Part shown: piece by piece, positions 23,150-36,238 of the stretch
Numbering within the stretch: the stretch's first letter is position 1
How the letters are laid out: the number at the start of each line of letters is the position of its first letter
From: Allodiplogaster sudhausi
Taxonomy: Eukaryota; Nematoda; Chromadorea; Rhabditida; Diplogasteridae
NCBI GenBank assembly: GCA_945643635.1
Contig: CALZFC010000018.1
Location: 2,873,501-2,937,500 of the forward strand
DNA: 64,000 nt
Direction: 5' to 3'
Notes under the pieces: model-generated
Told to the model about the DNA's origin: nothing
The model's database searches: none
Seen by the model: only the letters and a program-made list of their open reading frames with translations
Position numbers and translations under genes: made by a program

Positions 23150-24345
23150 CTCTTCCCTCGCACTTTCTCTTTATATCAATCGCCTTGCCGTCCAATAGCG
23201 CGAGCACTTGCAGTGGACAGCAGCGGATGCCCAAAGATTTGACAAGTTACCTTACAATTAGACGTTCCGATGGTTTTGTAGACCATCGCTAACTCTTAAG
23301 CCATTCAGTTGAAATTGGCTTACTTACTTAGATCTGTCGAGAGCTTCCATAGTAATAGAACAGCCAGCCTTTTTTGTTAGGAAATGGTAAATTATATTAT
23401 TTCTTGATTTTCTCTGGAAGTTGATCTACAATCAATGCAGAAAATGATAATTATTTTCTGTGACTTTTCATTAGAATTCGCATGCAAGGCATACAGCGAT
23501 GACACTTTTCTTACGCTTGTCCTTACAATGTCTTTTCCTTTGCATTTATTGACCTTGTTCAATACTATTATTCTTAAAAGTACTTACTACTTATCACCTC
23601 TATCTATGTACCTACCTACCACCTGCTCTGGAAGGATGTTTTCGCTGCCGAATGTTCTCTGTGTTCATGTCTTCCCTGCCCTATGGCAAACATCTCTGCT
23701 TCTCTTCTTCGTGTTCTCCACCCCCCTCCTTCGGCCGCTCACGTGAAACTTTTGTCATTCGAAGGCCAACAGAGAGAGAGAGAGAAAGTAAGGATTAGTT
23801 AGAGAAAGAAAGATAAGAGTTGTCACTTCATGAAGACTCATTCCATCTTCTTGTCGATTTCCACCATTTCTCTTCGTTTTATTTGTTCGCTTCTCGTTTT
23901 CTCTCTTTACCTCCGTCTCTATCTTTCTCTCTCTCTTTCTCTCTCACTCTCTTTCTCTCTCTCACTGGTCTTTCATCATCTCATCAAATCATTTCTCTCT
24001 TCTCTCCTCCTCCCGTCAAATCCTCCTGGCACTCATTTTTTTCTTCCTGTTCATGTTGTGTTCCCTCTGCCGTAGTCACAGACCCGCTCTCACCCAGAAG
24101 TCGCAGCTCACTCAAACACCAACTGTTCCACTCCTTCTGCCCTCGGGACCCATCTACCCATCTCTCTCTCTCTCTCTCTCTCTCTCATTCTTTCTCATTC
24201 TCCACTCTCTCTCACTCCACACACTCTCTCTCTCTCGCTCTCTGTCACTCACCTTATCCCCCTCTCTCTCCCTTAATCTCTGCCCGTCTCTACCTGATAT
24301 AAGCAGGGTCAAAGTGTGCAGGTGGTGACGAGAGAAGGCACCGAT

Positions 24346-24400
<55 letters not shown>

Positions 24401-25178
24401 GGAGATAGAGAGAGGGAGAGAGAGAGAACTGATAGGGTGATATCATAGGGCACGAGAGAGAGAAAGAGATAGTTAAGAGACAGTTGCAGAATTGAGAGAT
24501 AGGGAAAGAAAGATGGTAGAGTTCCCGATGAAAATGCCAGAAGAAAGGCAGGCTGACAAGAAACACGGAAGTGATCGTGAACTAGGGAACATGTGCACGC
24601 ACGTCGGATATTTCAGACCCGCTCTTTAATTCTCTTGTAACGCAAATATTTTCCTTTATTATTCAGAATAATAGATATGGCCATGTGCTTGTAACCACTC
24701 AACCCCCTTTCTCGTACTGTTTCCTTTTCCTTTCTGCTAGCTTTCCTCTCCTTGAGATGTCCCTGCTCCATGCTTTGTGTGCGGATTTTCATTAGCCTGC
24801 AAGTGACATGGACGCTACTTGCCACTTCTTCTTTTTCTTGCTCTTTTATATCTCTCTCGTTTTCGCTTTCTGTCTCTCCCTCTCTCTCTTTTCCTTTTTT
24901 CTCCTATGTATGCCTAACTTTCTCTCTCTATTTCTCTCTGTTCCCTCTCTCTCTATTTCGCTCTGCTTTTTCTCTCTCTCTCTCTCTTTACTTGCTTTCT
25001 CTGTCACCAAAGAAAGTCTTTCATTATTATTTTCATTGCCTCTCACCCCTGCACATCCATAAACCTATAAAAAAAATTTTTTTCGTTCAACGTACATAAA
25101 TCGATGCTTCGCCTGTCAGTCTTGACTCTACCGTAATCGCCGTTTTCGTGCCGGGACCATTCTCTCTCTCCCTCTAAA
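22450..25178. repeat. GA/CT field between the element and the transporter gene
   Basis: GA tracts lie at about 22633-22690, 22780-22870 and 24350-24430, and CT tracts at about 23095-23145, 23920-23970, 24158-24290 and 24850-24990. Unique stretches lie at 22450-22630, 22910-23060 and 23190-23760. The sequence just before 25179 (TCTCTCTCTCCCTCTAAAATGCAG) could be an acceptor as well as the context of the start codon. No gene was recognised. Confidence 0.7.
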
Positions 25179-26520
25179 ATGCAGATTCCTCACGAGGCTG
25201 CACTTCGCTCGTCCCCGATGGCGGCGGCGGCCGAAGTTACGAGTGCAACGATCGCCTCTTGGTCCGGCGACGAGGAAGCGCTGCCGCTCACGGCGTCTTC
25301 TTCGGGCGCCGGCGTCACGTTTTCCGTCGCGGCGGCCGTAAATTCGTCGGCCGCCGCGCCAGCCGTGCACAACTGCGCCAAGTCGATCATTGATCGGAAG
25401 CTACGGAAGTACGCGTCTGAGACGTCCTTCGGCACGGCTGAGACGGCTTCGGATGGCTCTGGCGCAGCTGCCGATTTGGTGGGCGTGCCAGCTCCTGCGC
25501 CTTGCGCGTCCGCGCGCGCCGGTCGCTTCGTCGTTCGTCCGGTGCAGCTGCGGAATGGAGGGGGCGCAGGCGGCGCGGCGGCCGCTTCGGCCGCAGCGGC
25601 TTCCGCATCGCGCCGTCGCCGCCATGACTCGGACGCGTCCGGCAGCGTCGGCTCCGAGGCCACCGTCGCCTCGGGCAGCGCGACACCCGTCCGCGGCCGC
25701 CCCGACGGCGGGCATCCTCTGATGTGTTCGGCGCCACGCCGAATTCGGCGGCCAAAGAGCGCGAGCAACGCGGAAATGAACGTCAGCCTGACGTCGGCGA
25801 CCATTCATTCGCTCGAAAGCGAAGAAGTCACTTGCGGCGGAGGAACCATGAGCATTGGCGGGCCAGACGGCATTTCCGGTGTGGTTGGCGGCATCGGATA
25901 CGGTAGCAGCAAGGAGCGACGACCCTCGAATGTCTACATGTTCGACGACGACAGCGTCCACGAGTTTGAGGATGATGACGGTTTGGCCTCTTTTCTCTCT
26001 TCCGCTCATTCTCTTCAGTTAATATGCGCTCCGCGTATATGCATTGGCTTACAAACATTTTTTTAAGGTAAAAAACGTAAGGACTCATAAAGCATGCTTT
26101 TCTTTTAAAAAGTGTATAAAATATCAACATTACAGATTAATGTTTAAAAAAAAATAAATTCCGCTTTTTTTTGTTGCGAAATTCAAACATTCCGTTTATG
26201 GGCGATATCGTTTATATTGTTTAAAGAATAGTTTGCTAAATTTGTGTTTATTATTAAATAATAATATTTACAAAGACAAATACTTCTCAACTATATTTTC
26301 CTTAACATTATTCCTTCTTTTATAGCATTAATTCTATCTTTTATTCCGCCTCCCTCAACACAGTTCGTCTGCTAGACTCTTGCCTTAGCTGTCCCCCTGA
26401 ACCTCGAATGACAAGGCGAACTTTTTCCTTCTTGGCTCAGTTCCAGAGAAGAGACTCTTCTTCTAACACAGGTTCTATAAACGCGCAAATAGAACAAGTT
26501 CACATGTAAGACTGAGAGAC

Positions 26521-26563
<43 letters not shown>

Positions 26564-26634
26564 AAGATGTAAAGACAAGCAGAGGGAGAGAAAAGAGGAG
26601 AGAAAGTGAGAGAGAGAAAGAGAGGGAGAGGGAC

Positions 26635-26682
<48 letters not shown>

Positions 26683-28069
26683 GGAGGGAGAGAAGGTACG
26701 CGTGTACCAGGAGAGCGGCCGAGCGGCATATAATTGAGCCACTTATCTCACTCCCTCTCCATGCATCGTGCTGTCAGTACTGCCAGAGAAGGGCTTCATC
26801 TCTGACGATGGCAGGAGAACGAGAGAGAAATAGAGAGTAAGAGAGACAGAGAGAGAGAGAGAAAGGGAAAAAGAAAGAGAAGAGAAAGACAGCAAAACAT
26901 GGACAGACCAAAGCCTAATTTTTACGTCGTTCTCAAACACATGCCAAAAGGCATCGGCGTAAGCAGCTCCATATGCAAACATATCTCACTCTTTATTTCT
27001 CTTTCTCTTTTCTATTCGATCTACTATCTTCTATCTTTCTTATTTTATCTCTCTCTCACTCCCTCTCTATAATTCTCACTCTCTCTCTCTCTCTTTCTCT
27101 CTAATTCTCACTCTATTTTTCCCTCGAGCCCTTTTTCCAGAATCTCTCATAGTCTAACGAGCTTAAAACGACTGCTGTTTTTCTCCTTTTTTTGGGTTGA
27201 AGATGCCGCTCAAAGTGCCGAAGAAGAAGAGGAGAGAGGGACGTGTAGAGAAAGCGACAGGGAGAGAGTAGGAGAGAGAGGGGAGAGATGCGGAGAGAAA
27301 ATGTTGAGAGAAAAGGAGAAAAGAGAGAGAGAGACAGTGAGAGAAAGACAGTGAGAAGGCGGATGATAAACAGGCTTCTTCAGACTATGAGATTAGACGT
27401 GCGGAGAGAGAAAGAGCAGTCACCAAGAGTGGTTCTAAGCCGCGAAGCTAGAATGGGGCATAAATTGGCGAGCTTTTTTAGTTTTAGTTTTATTGCCAGA
27501 GGATGAGGCCAATTTGATGCTCGAAACAATTATCGTTTGTGTTTAATTATATGACTAATTAATTTTTTAAAATAATAATGCCTAAAAGGAAATTTCCAGA
27601 ATAACAAAGAAAGCCGTTTTTATATAAGATACACACTCTGAGCACGAAGCAGCTTCTTTTTGCGAAGCCTGTCGGTTAATCCTTGAACTGACAAATCTTC
27701 CAGCTACCGGAAGTCTCCGGTTATCCGGAGCAATGGAGGTCTTATGCAGGGAATCCTTAGCCGCCACCAACAAATGGCTATTTTTACATATCTGCCCTTT
27801 ACAAGTCTTTTCTGGAGAGATAAACACGTGGTGCCGTCTTCTGTTTCGCTGGCTATATCTGCCACTTGCTTTTTCGGTAAATCTTATCACTTTCTCGCCT
27901 TGCTCCTCGAATCATCGTCTGCTTGTTGAAAGGCCCCTCTTCTTATTTCGAAATAACTGAGGACACTAAATTAGCAGTGAAGCAGACTGGAGTATGAAAT
28001 AAGAAAAAAAGAATTCTTATCAGAAGTTCTGTATGCTCTTCTCAGTCGGTTTATGGTGGAGTGAGAGAA

Positions 28070-28108
<39 letters not shown>

Positions 28109-28957
28109 AAGAGATTGCGAGAAGTAGCAAAGTGATCGAGTTAGAGACAGATAAGGATAGAAGTAGAATAGATAAAGAGTGAGGAAGAGATATTCAGAGA
28201 GGGAGGAGATGAAGCTTCTCCTTCTCTCGTTTACGAATCAAAGCTCGGAAAAGAAGTCAGAAGCAGAAGAAGGACAAGGATGCCGTCGTTGACGAATTCG
28301 ATGTAGAGGGAGAGAGAGAAAGAGAGAGAGAAAGAGAGAGGGAGAGAGAGAACCGGAGCATAAAGAGAGAGAGAGAAAGAGAGCGAAAGTTAGGTAGAGA
28401 GAGAGAGAGGGACAGAGAAAGAGAAATAGAGAGAACGGGAGAAATAAATAGGAGGATCGAGGGAAAAGGATGAGAACTTCTCGCTTTTCAACTCTCTCTC
28501 TCTCTCTGTAATTCTTTTTATCTAACTCTCTTCTCCTTGCTTTGTTCTTTCTTTTCTGTGTAGTCTCATCTGCTTGCACATCTTTTTGTCCTCCATCATC
28601 TCCCTTTAAATATGTGTCATTCTCTCCCTCTCTCTCTCTCTCGTTCTCTCCTTTTCTCTTTCTCTCTCTCTCTCTCTATCTCTAACTCCCTCTCTCTCTC
28701 TCTCGTTCGCTCTCTCTCTCTCCCACTCTCTCTCTCTTTCTCTCTCTCCCTTGTCCTCTCTGCAAAACATTTATTCTCGAGAGCGCAGAGTGGCAATCGG
28801 CCCGTGCATGGCGCACTCGGGATGGAGAGAAAGGACGGATGAGAAGGAGCGTGCGGCTGAGTTGGCATGGACTGAGGGGCGGGGTCTGAGGTGAAAGGGA
28901 ATAGAGAGGGAGGGGGGGGGGAGGAAAGAGAGAGGGAGGAGAGAGAGAAAGTGAGAG

Positions 28958-29003
<46 letters not shown>

Positions 29004-32000
29004 CGAGCCAGAGCATATGAGCATAGAGGGCGGAGTGGTGAAGAGGAGAAGAGAAGAGAGAGAAGGATGGATAGAGTGAGCCTTTCCCTCCTTCTACTCC
29101 CTTTGCTTGACGCCAGCCGCCGCTGAGTTGTCGCTCTAGACGAAGAAGCTGACAACGACGTGGAGAACGAGATCGCTCTCTTCTCTCTTTCTCTCGCCTC
29201 TCTTCTCTCTCTCTACACTCTCTCCCCCTTTGACGTCAACTCCTTGTGATCATCGACGGCCTTACAAAGCGTTCCAGACTTGTCAGCAGCTCCGACAACC
29301 ACGGGTTTTCTAGCAGAAGAAGAGAGCCGCGAACAGACGACGCCTTATGGCCTCGGTGCCAACGACGCTCGAGAATGCGTCCTCGCGTCTCCTCGGCGCC
29401 AATTCGCCGCCAAGTCCTCGGCGCGGCGGTTCTGGCGTCCGCGTCGTCATCACGGCGACCGATTCGGTTCGCCGTGGCGTCGCGCCCCGAACGCCGCTAC
29501 CGACTCCGCCAGAAGACGAGACGGAGTGTCAGACGCCGTCTGGCCCGCGTTACGTCAAAAAGCCCGACCCTCGTATGCGTCAGCTGAATCGGCGCACCTC
29601 TCACACACTGCTCTACGTGCCCGAGCAGCGACGCGTCTCCAACGTCTCGGGAACGTCGATCGCGTCGTGCCCCGTGGAGTTGGCATCCACCGACGAAGAG
29701 GAGGGCCCGCCGGCGCCGCTCTCCTCGCGGATGCCACTGGTGTCCGCGGCAGTACCCCCAATCGGGCTCGCGGCGTCGCCGACGCTTTCCTCGCGTCGGA
29801 AAAGCGTACAAACGGGCGCGCCCGCCATCGGCTTCCGTCCAGTCCGCTCTTTCGAGCGGAGAGCCTCTCAGCCAACGCTGCAGGCGGACGTCTTGGCGAA
29901 GGCTAATTCGATCGCCGCCCGGCGGGCCGGCAGCGCGGCGCCGGAGCGGCACGCGGAAGAGGGCGGCGGAGGGAGCGGAAGTGAAACGGCCGCCGCTTCC
30001 GAGGCGTCGGTGGCACTCGCGGCCGCCGGCACCAACCATCAGAGCAACAACCAAATGAAGCGGACGGACACGCTCGAAGAGGAAGACACGGCTTCGGCGC
30101 GCGCCAAGATGCTCTCGAAGAGAGTCAGCTGGCTGTCCATGAAGAGCCTGGCCGAATCGGTAGAGCCCTTGCTCGGGATCAAGGCCAGAGTCAGAAGATC
30201 CTCCGGACACGCCTCACCTACGAACACGACGAATACGACGGTGACAGCCACGGGAGGTGGAGGAGGGACGGCGGGCAGGGATTCCAGCCAGTACGGCAGT
30301 GTCATGCAACTCAATGATGAACTCGATCTCGACTCGGACACTCCTCCACTTGACACACTCAGCTGGAGCTTTGCAGGTCGGAGAAGGGGAGAGACGAGAG
30401 ACGAGAGAGAGACAGAGAGAGAGAGAGAGAAAGAGAAAGAGAGAAAGGAGGAGGCAAAGTATACAAGTATTACATTTCATAGCCCGTTCATGCTGCAACA
30501 TTTCTGCGAGCTATTTCCGTTCACCTTTGCGCCTTTATCGTTCATTGGTTTCTTTGCAACACTATTTCTCCTCTTTCATATTTTCTTCTTGCTCTTTGTA
30601 CTTTGTTCTTTAAAAATCCTCTCTTCTTTATGTTACATTGTTTATGTTTTTCATGAATGACGAAGAGCGATCAGTTGGAGAGTTAGGGGAAGAAGTTGAA
30701 AGCGAGAGAGATAGAGAAAAATGCCGAGAAAGAGAGAGTTAGAGCGAGTGTGCAGATCAGATAGAGAGCCATCGAAAGAGAGAGAGAGAAAGAGAGAGAG
30801 AGAGAGCGAGAGAGTGAAAGAGAGAAAGAAAGAGAAAGTCCGAGAAGCGTAGAGATCATTGGAGTGAGGCAAAAGTAGCGTCAGCATCTCCATTTAGCTT
30901 CCGATTCTGATTCCAAGCTGCGCTCTCTGCCGTCGTCGTTGTTGAAAAGAGAGTGCTAAATAAAAATGGGAAATATTTAAGAGATTGAATCGAAAGAGAG
31001 CGAGAAATCGAGAGAGAGTGAGTAAGGAATAGAAAGAGAAAGATAGAGAGGGGAATAGAGAGAGAGAACGAGAGATAGAGAGATAGAGAAAGTGTGAAAG
31101 AGAAAAGAGAAAAAAGTCTTTATGAGAGCGGTTGAATGAAAACGGGCCGAGCTCTGCATGAAATATGGCAGATGAATGAGTTCTTTCCGCTGCCCTCCCC
31201 GTTCGCTTTGCAGACGGAAAGAGCTTCATGATGCGAGAGTAGTCTCATTCAATGAACTGAGACAGAAGATGGAGAGAGAGAAGGAGAGAGAGAGAAAGCG
31301 AGAGAGAGAGAGAAATAGATGAGAGAGCAGAGAAACCATACAAGGAATCAAAGAAAAGGAAAGGGACATATACGGCAAGTCCGATTTGCTGAAATGACGA
31401 GAGAGAGAGAGAAAAGGAGAGGGAGAGAAAGAGTGTGAGAGAGAGCGCTTAAAGAATCCATTGACGCTTCGTTGTATCTTTTTTTGCCTTATTTCCTGCC
31501 CTTTTATGGCTCAAAAAATGCTGCTTCATCATCGTGACAGGAAACGATGATTATAGAGGATTAAAAATTAGTGATTAACAGTCGACTACTCAAAAGAGGA
31601 TGATTTCTTTCTGTGATATGTGCTACATACCATTAGATTATGCTGCATACTTTCAAGAGATAAGAGACTCTATCATCGATGTTCATATCAGCACAAAACG
31701 AAGAGTTTCGGTTCTCTTGACCCAGACATCTTGCCTAATTTATCTGTCAAATATGCGTCTACGAGGTTCATAAGCTTTCCTAAAGGCCTGAATTAAAGCA
31801 ATGTGAGAAAACGCATCAATAAGCACTTGAAGATGAATTCGAGCAAAAAGACTTTTTGAGCACTCGTCATCTTTTCCCCTTCTTTCTCACTAACAATAAG
31901 CATCTGGCAGGCGGCGAGCCTTTTCACTGCTTCTTTGTTTTTTCTTTCTTCTCTCAAGAGCGCCGCGTTCCAAGGCAGGTGCCGGAAGCTTATGGCGAGT

Positions 32001-32545
32001 TCATTGCAGCGGCATTGGGATAGGTGGACTGCGATTGGGCTGGGATATTTGGGGGAAGTGAATGGGGGGAGAGGGGTTCAATGGCTGCGAACAGGTATTG
32101 GTATCAATTCCAGAGGAGTACTCATGGATATTGCACTGGATATAGCACAAGGTGACGCGAGAAAAGCCAACGGCTATTTCTTTCTGCACTAAATACTCAA
32201 GAGTTTAAAAATCACAAAAAATAAACTACCTTAAAATAGCATTAAAAAAAGTAAAATGACTTACTGAACATATGAAATCGGAAATTGGATTAGTCCTATG
32301 AAGATTAAGTGCATCAGACTTGTTTGCCAGAGAGACAGGGGAAGTAAGAGAGGAAGAGGGACAGAGAGAAAATAGAGAGAGAGATAGAGAAAGGAAAGAG
32401 ATAGAGATAAAAGTTTTATTTTCAGACGAGTACGACAATGTGACTCTGATGTATGCGAAGCACGAGAAGATTCCGATGAAAGACTTCGGCTCAGAGATCC
32501 GGTTAGCTATTAAAAATAGGAAATTAGTTAACGCCGATTATTCTC

Positions 32546-32582
<37 letters not shown>

Positions 32583-33150
32583 CTCTCGCTCACTCTCTTT
32601 CTATCTCTCTCAGTCTCCCTATTTTTCTCTATCTCTCAATCCCTAGCGATAATCCAATTATCAACTTGTACTTTATAAAAGTGCCTGAATGACATTACAA
32701 CTTTGTATATATGTATGCAGCAATATAGACTCATGAAGTTCATATTGAGTGCACTAAATTGTGAAATAAGAATATGTACTCGAAGAAAGAAACAATTGTT
32801 TCAGAGCCACCATGGACATTGATCACCTGCTAAACAAATCGGTCCTTCTACTCGATCTGCAGGAGACTTCGCTTGAGGAGATCTTTGCAAAGTTAGCGAT
32901 TCTCCTGTCTGAATATACATATGCACATTTCATTTATTTTTCTTGTTTACAAATAAATTTCAATATTCCCCATTCTGTATTCAAAAGAAACTTGCTTGCA
33001 GATGCCGATGCTTTTTTTTGCTAAGAAAAAATTTCTCAATTACTTGGTACTATGTTATCTGAAAGAAATGTCACATTCACATGAGCTTCAATGTTTTTTT
33101 AAAGAAATTAGCCAGATTTCCCTCTCGCTCTTTCTTTCTCTCTCTCTCTT

Positions 33151-33189
<39 letters not shown>

Positions 33190-33463
33190 TCCTCTCTCTC
33201 CCTATTTCTCTCGATCTCTCGCGCTCTGACGAATCCTCAAATGCGCTCAATAGCATTTCCATCCACTTTCTGTCCTGTCACATTCAAAAGCCTTTCTCTT
33301 CCTTCCTTTCGCCTTTTCCTCTTCTTTCTCAGTCACATAGTAAAAGAGAGAGTCCTGAGCATGTGTTCCAAGTCCGTCTTTCTCAGACTCTGTGGCCCCT
33401 CATTCTCCTTCTCTGTCTCGCTCTTCTTTGGTAGCTCTTCTCTCTCTCTCTCTCTCTCTTTCA

Positions 33464-33496
<33 letters not shown>

Positions 33497-33641
33497 TCTC
33501 TTTCTCTCTCTCTACATTTTTCCTACTTGATTTCTCTCGTCAATCCCTTTAATACGTTCTAAACTCTTCTCATCAGTCTCTGTCAATCTGTGTCTCCCCC
33601 TTATTTTCTCTCTCTCTATGACCCTTTCTTCTCTCGCTCTT

Positions 33642-33698
<57 letters not shown>

Positions 33699-34039
33699 CA
33701 TGCAACGACAGTGGCAGGGTGCTTCTGTGCGCGATTCTACAATCTAATTTGCCATCTCGGTCCCATCCTCGTCTTCTGCTGCTTCTTCTTCTTCGCTCTC
33801 CTCTTTCTTAGCGCCTTCAGTACGCCGGGAACAGTGCTGAGATAGAAAGGGTAGACAGAGAGGGAACGAGAGAGAGGGAGGAGATATGGAGAGAGAGAGA
33901 GATAGAGAGAGAGTGAGAGGGAGAGAGAACGATAACCCTGAACGACTCAGACAGAACATGCACAGCAGTAAGCAAAAGAAGCGAGCAAACCAGAAGCTCG
34001 GAGATGAACGGAGAGAAAGAGGAATTGGGTTGAGTGCCT

Positions 34040-34072
<33 letters not shown>

Positions 34073-35791
34073 CGAGAGAGAGAGAGGACAGAAAGGGAGA
34101 GAGATAGCGAGAAGAGAGAAAGGGAGAGAAGGGAGAAAGGGAGAGAGATAGCGAGAAAAGAGAGAGGAGAGGAGACAGAAAAAAGAAACAGAGAGTGAGA
34201 GAGATATTTCTCACCCCTCCTGCTTATCTAGAAAAATAGAGTCATAAATTGTAGAGAAGCCGACAACTAATTAGCAGCTTGACGGGGGAATTGAAACGCC
34301 GGTAATATGACTAATCTGATGTTCGATCACGATAACATAATGTCGTTGTTTTTTTCTGCAATAATTCAGCAGATTCCACCGGGGAATGCATTAGGTGAGC
34401 TTTGCTTAAGGTTGTCTTTTCTAATTTTTCCATCTTGATTTTTTTTTACTTATCGGCGATTTAGTGTTAACTGTGAAGAGAGCCAAAAGAGAGACAGATG
34501 GGTGTGGTGAGAGATAGAGAGAGAAAGAGAGAGAGAGAGAGAAAGAGAGATAGAAATATAAATTAGAGAAGCAGACAACTGCTATCCTTGAATAATGACG
34601 TCAAGGTCCGAAATGGCATCCGTTGCCAATGAGGTGGGCCGATGTGTGTGAAAAAAAACAAAGAGGATAGGACAGCCGAGAGAAAATAGAAACCGAGAGA
34701 GAGAGAAGGAGAGAGAGAGCGAGTGAGAGAGAGAGAGTGAGGAGAGAGACGGACGAAGGAAATGGAGATATCGAAACAGGCGGAATCTTCTGCTGCTCCT
34801 GCTGTGACTTCATCATTTTCGGCTATTGCATTGCACTTCTATTTCTTCATCACTCTCTCACTTTCTATCTTTCTCTCTGTATTCTCTTTCTCTGTCTCTC
34901 TGTGTCCCCTCTCTCTCATCACTTTTCTCTCTCTCTATCATGTTTTCGACTTCATCACACTCCACATGGCACTTTTTCTTATGCTGCCGTGTATGCATCC
35001 GAGCATTTCTTCATTGCCCACCACAAGCTTCATCTCATTCCTTCTCTCTCTCTCTTCTCTCTTCTCTGTTTTTCTCTCTCTCTTTCTCCCCTCTCTCAGT
35101 CTCTCTCAGTCTCTTTACCCTCCTCCTCTCTCTGTCACCTATTTGAGGGCGGCGGGGGAGGGCTGAGAGGGGCACAGGCAAGGAGGGGGGATAAATTTGC
35201 GGCAGGAGAAAAGTCGTCTCAAGGTGACAAGGGGCCTCACTAAGGAATGAATGCAATGCGGCGTGTGGTGAAATGTACGAATTGAACAGGAGGCAGGAAA
35301 GAGGCCGAAATCATTTTCTCAAGAGTACATATAAAGGCGCCCTTGGCTATCTCCTTTTTGCTCCCCTCAGACCTCAGGGCATCGAGAAGGAAAGTTCTGG
35401 CCTGAATTCATGAAAAAGGAAAGGAGAGATAGAGAAGAGAGAAAGCGAGAGAGCGAGAGAGCGAGAGACAGAGAGAGAGGTGACAGAGGAACCGAAAAAT
35501 AGGCAACAATTCGCTGGCTTGCTCCTTAGATCTCTCTCCCTTTACACATAGAGCTTTCCAAAGCCAACCAAGAAGGAACTCTTCCACAAATTGGACTGCG
35601 AGATCTCACGGCACAGAAAGAGTTTCGAGAGAAGATTTCAAAACCAATTTCCGTCAGATTGTTGCAAAAAAAAAAATGTGGGAAATTTGTTATTGAAGAG
35701 AGAAAATAAAGGCTTTGGCCGACCTTTTTTTCGGGTAGTTTTTGTTGCTAATATAAAAAGGCCAATGACCAGACTTCAGTATATATTTCTC

Positions 35792-35834
<43 letters not shown>

Positions 35835-36206
35835 ATCTATCCCTTTTTCTCTCTCTATTTCTATCTTTCGCTCTCTCTCACTCTGTTTTCCTTCAATATC
35901 AAGTCTTCCCTTAACTCTTAGTCATCGTATCCCAACTTTGTCGTCCCTTGAAAGCTTCTGGTTCTGGACGAAGCATGATTTTGAATGCCTTATGTGGTCT
36001 TTTGAAATGCGAATGGCAAAATGAATAGACGCACTTGCGAATCGTTAATGAGAATAGAGAGGGAGAGAGAGAGAAAGAGAGAGAGAGAGAGTGGGTGAGA
36101 TAGAGAGAGAGAGAGAGAGAAAACAAAATGAATAGACGCACTTGCGAATCGTTAATGAGAATAGAGAGGGAGAGAGAGAGAAAGAGAGAGAGAGAGAGTG
36201 GGTGAG

Positions 36207-36238
<32 letters not shown>

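Noticed and set aside
25190..25804. Minus-strand 204-codon frame opposite the first transporter exon
   Set aside because: GC-rich DNA lacks stop codons on both strands. The plus strand has a start, phase-consistent donor and continuation, while the minus strand has none.
27582..27890. 102-codon minus-strand frame in a transporter intron
   Set aside because: There is no splice context, no recognisable domain, and the plus strand is also open here. It is probably chance in non-repetitive DNA.
29497..30210. Minus-strand 237-codon frame opposite the third transporter exon
   Set aside because: Same reason: it is a shadow of a GC-rich coding exon, Arg-rich with no recognisable motif.
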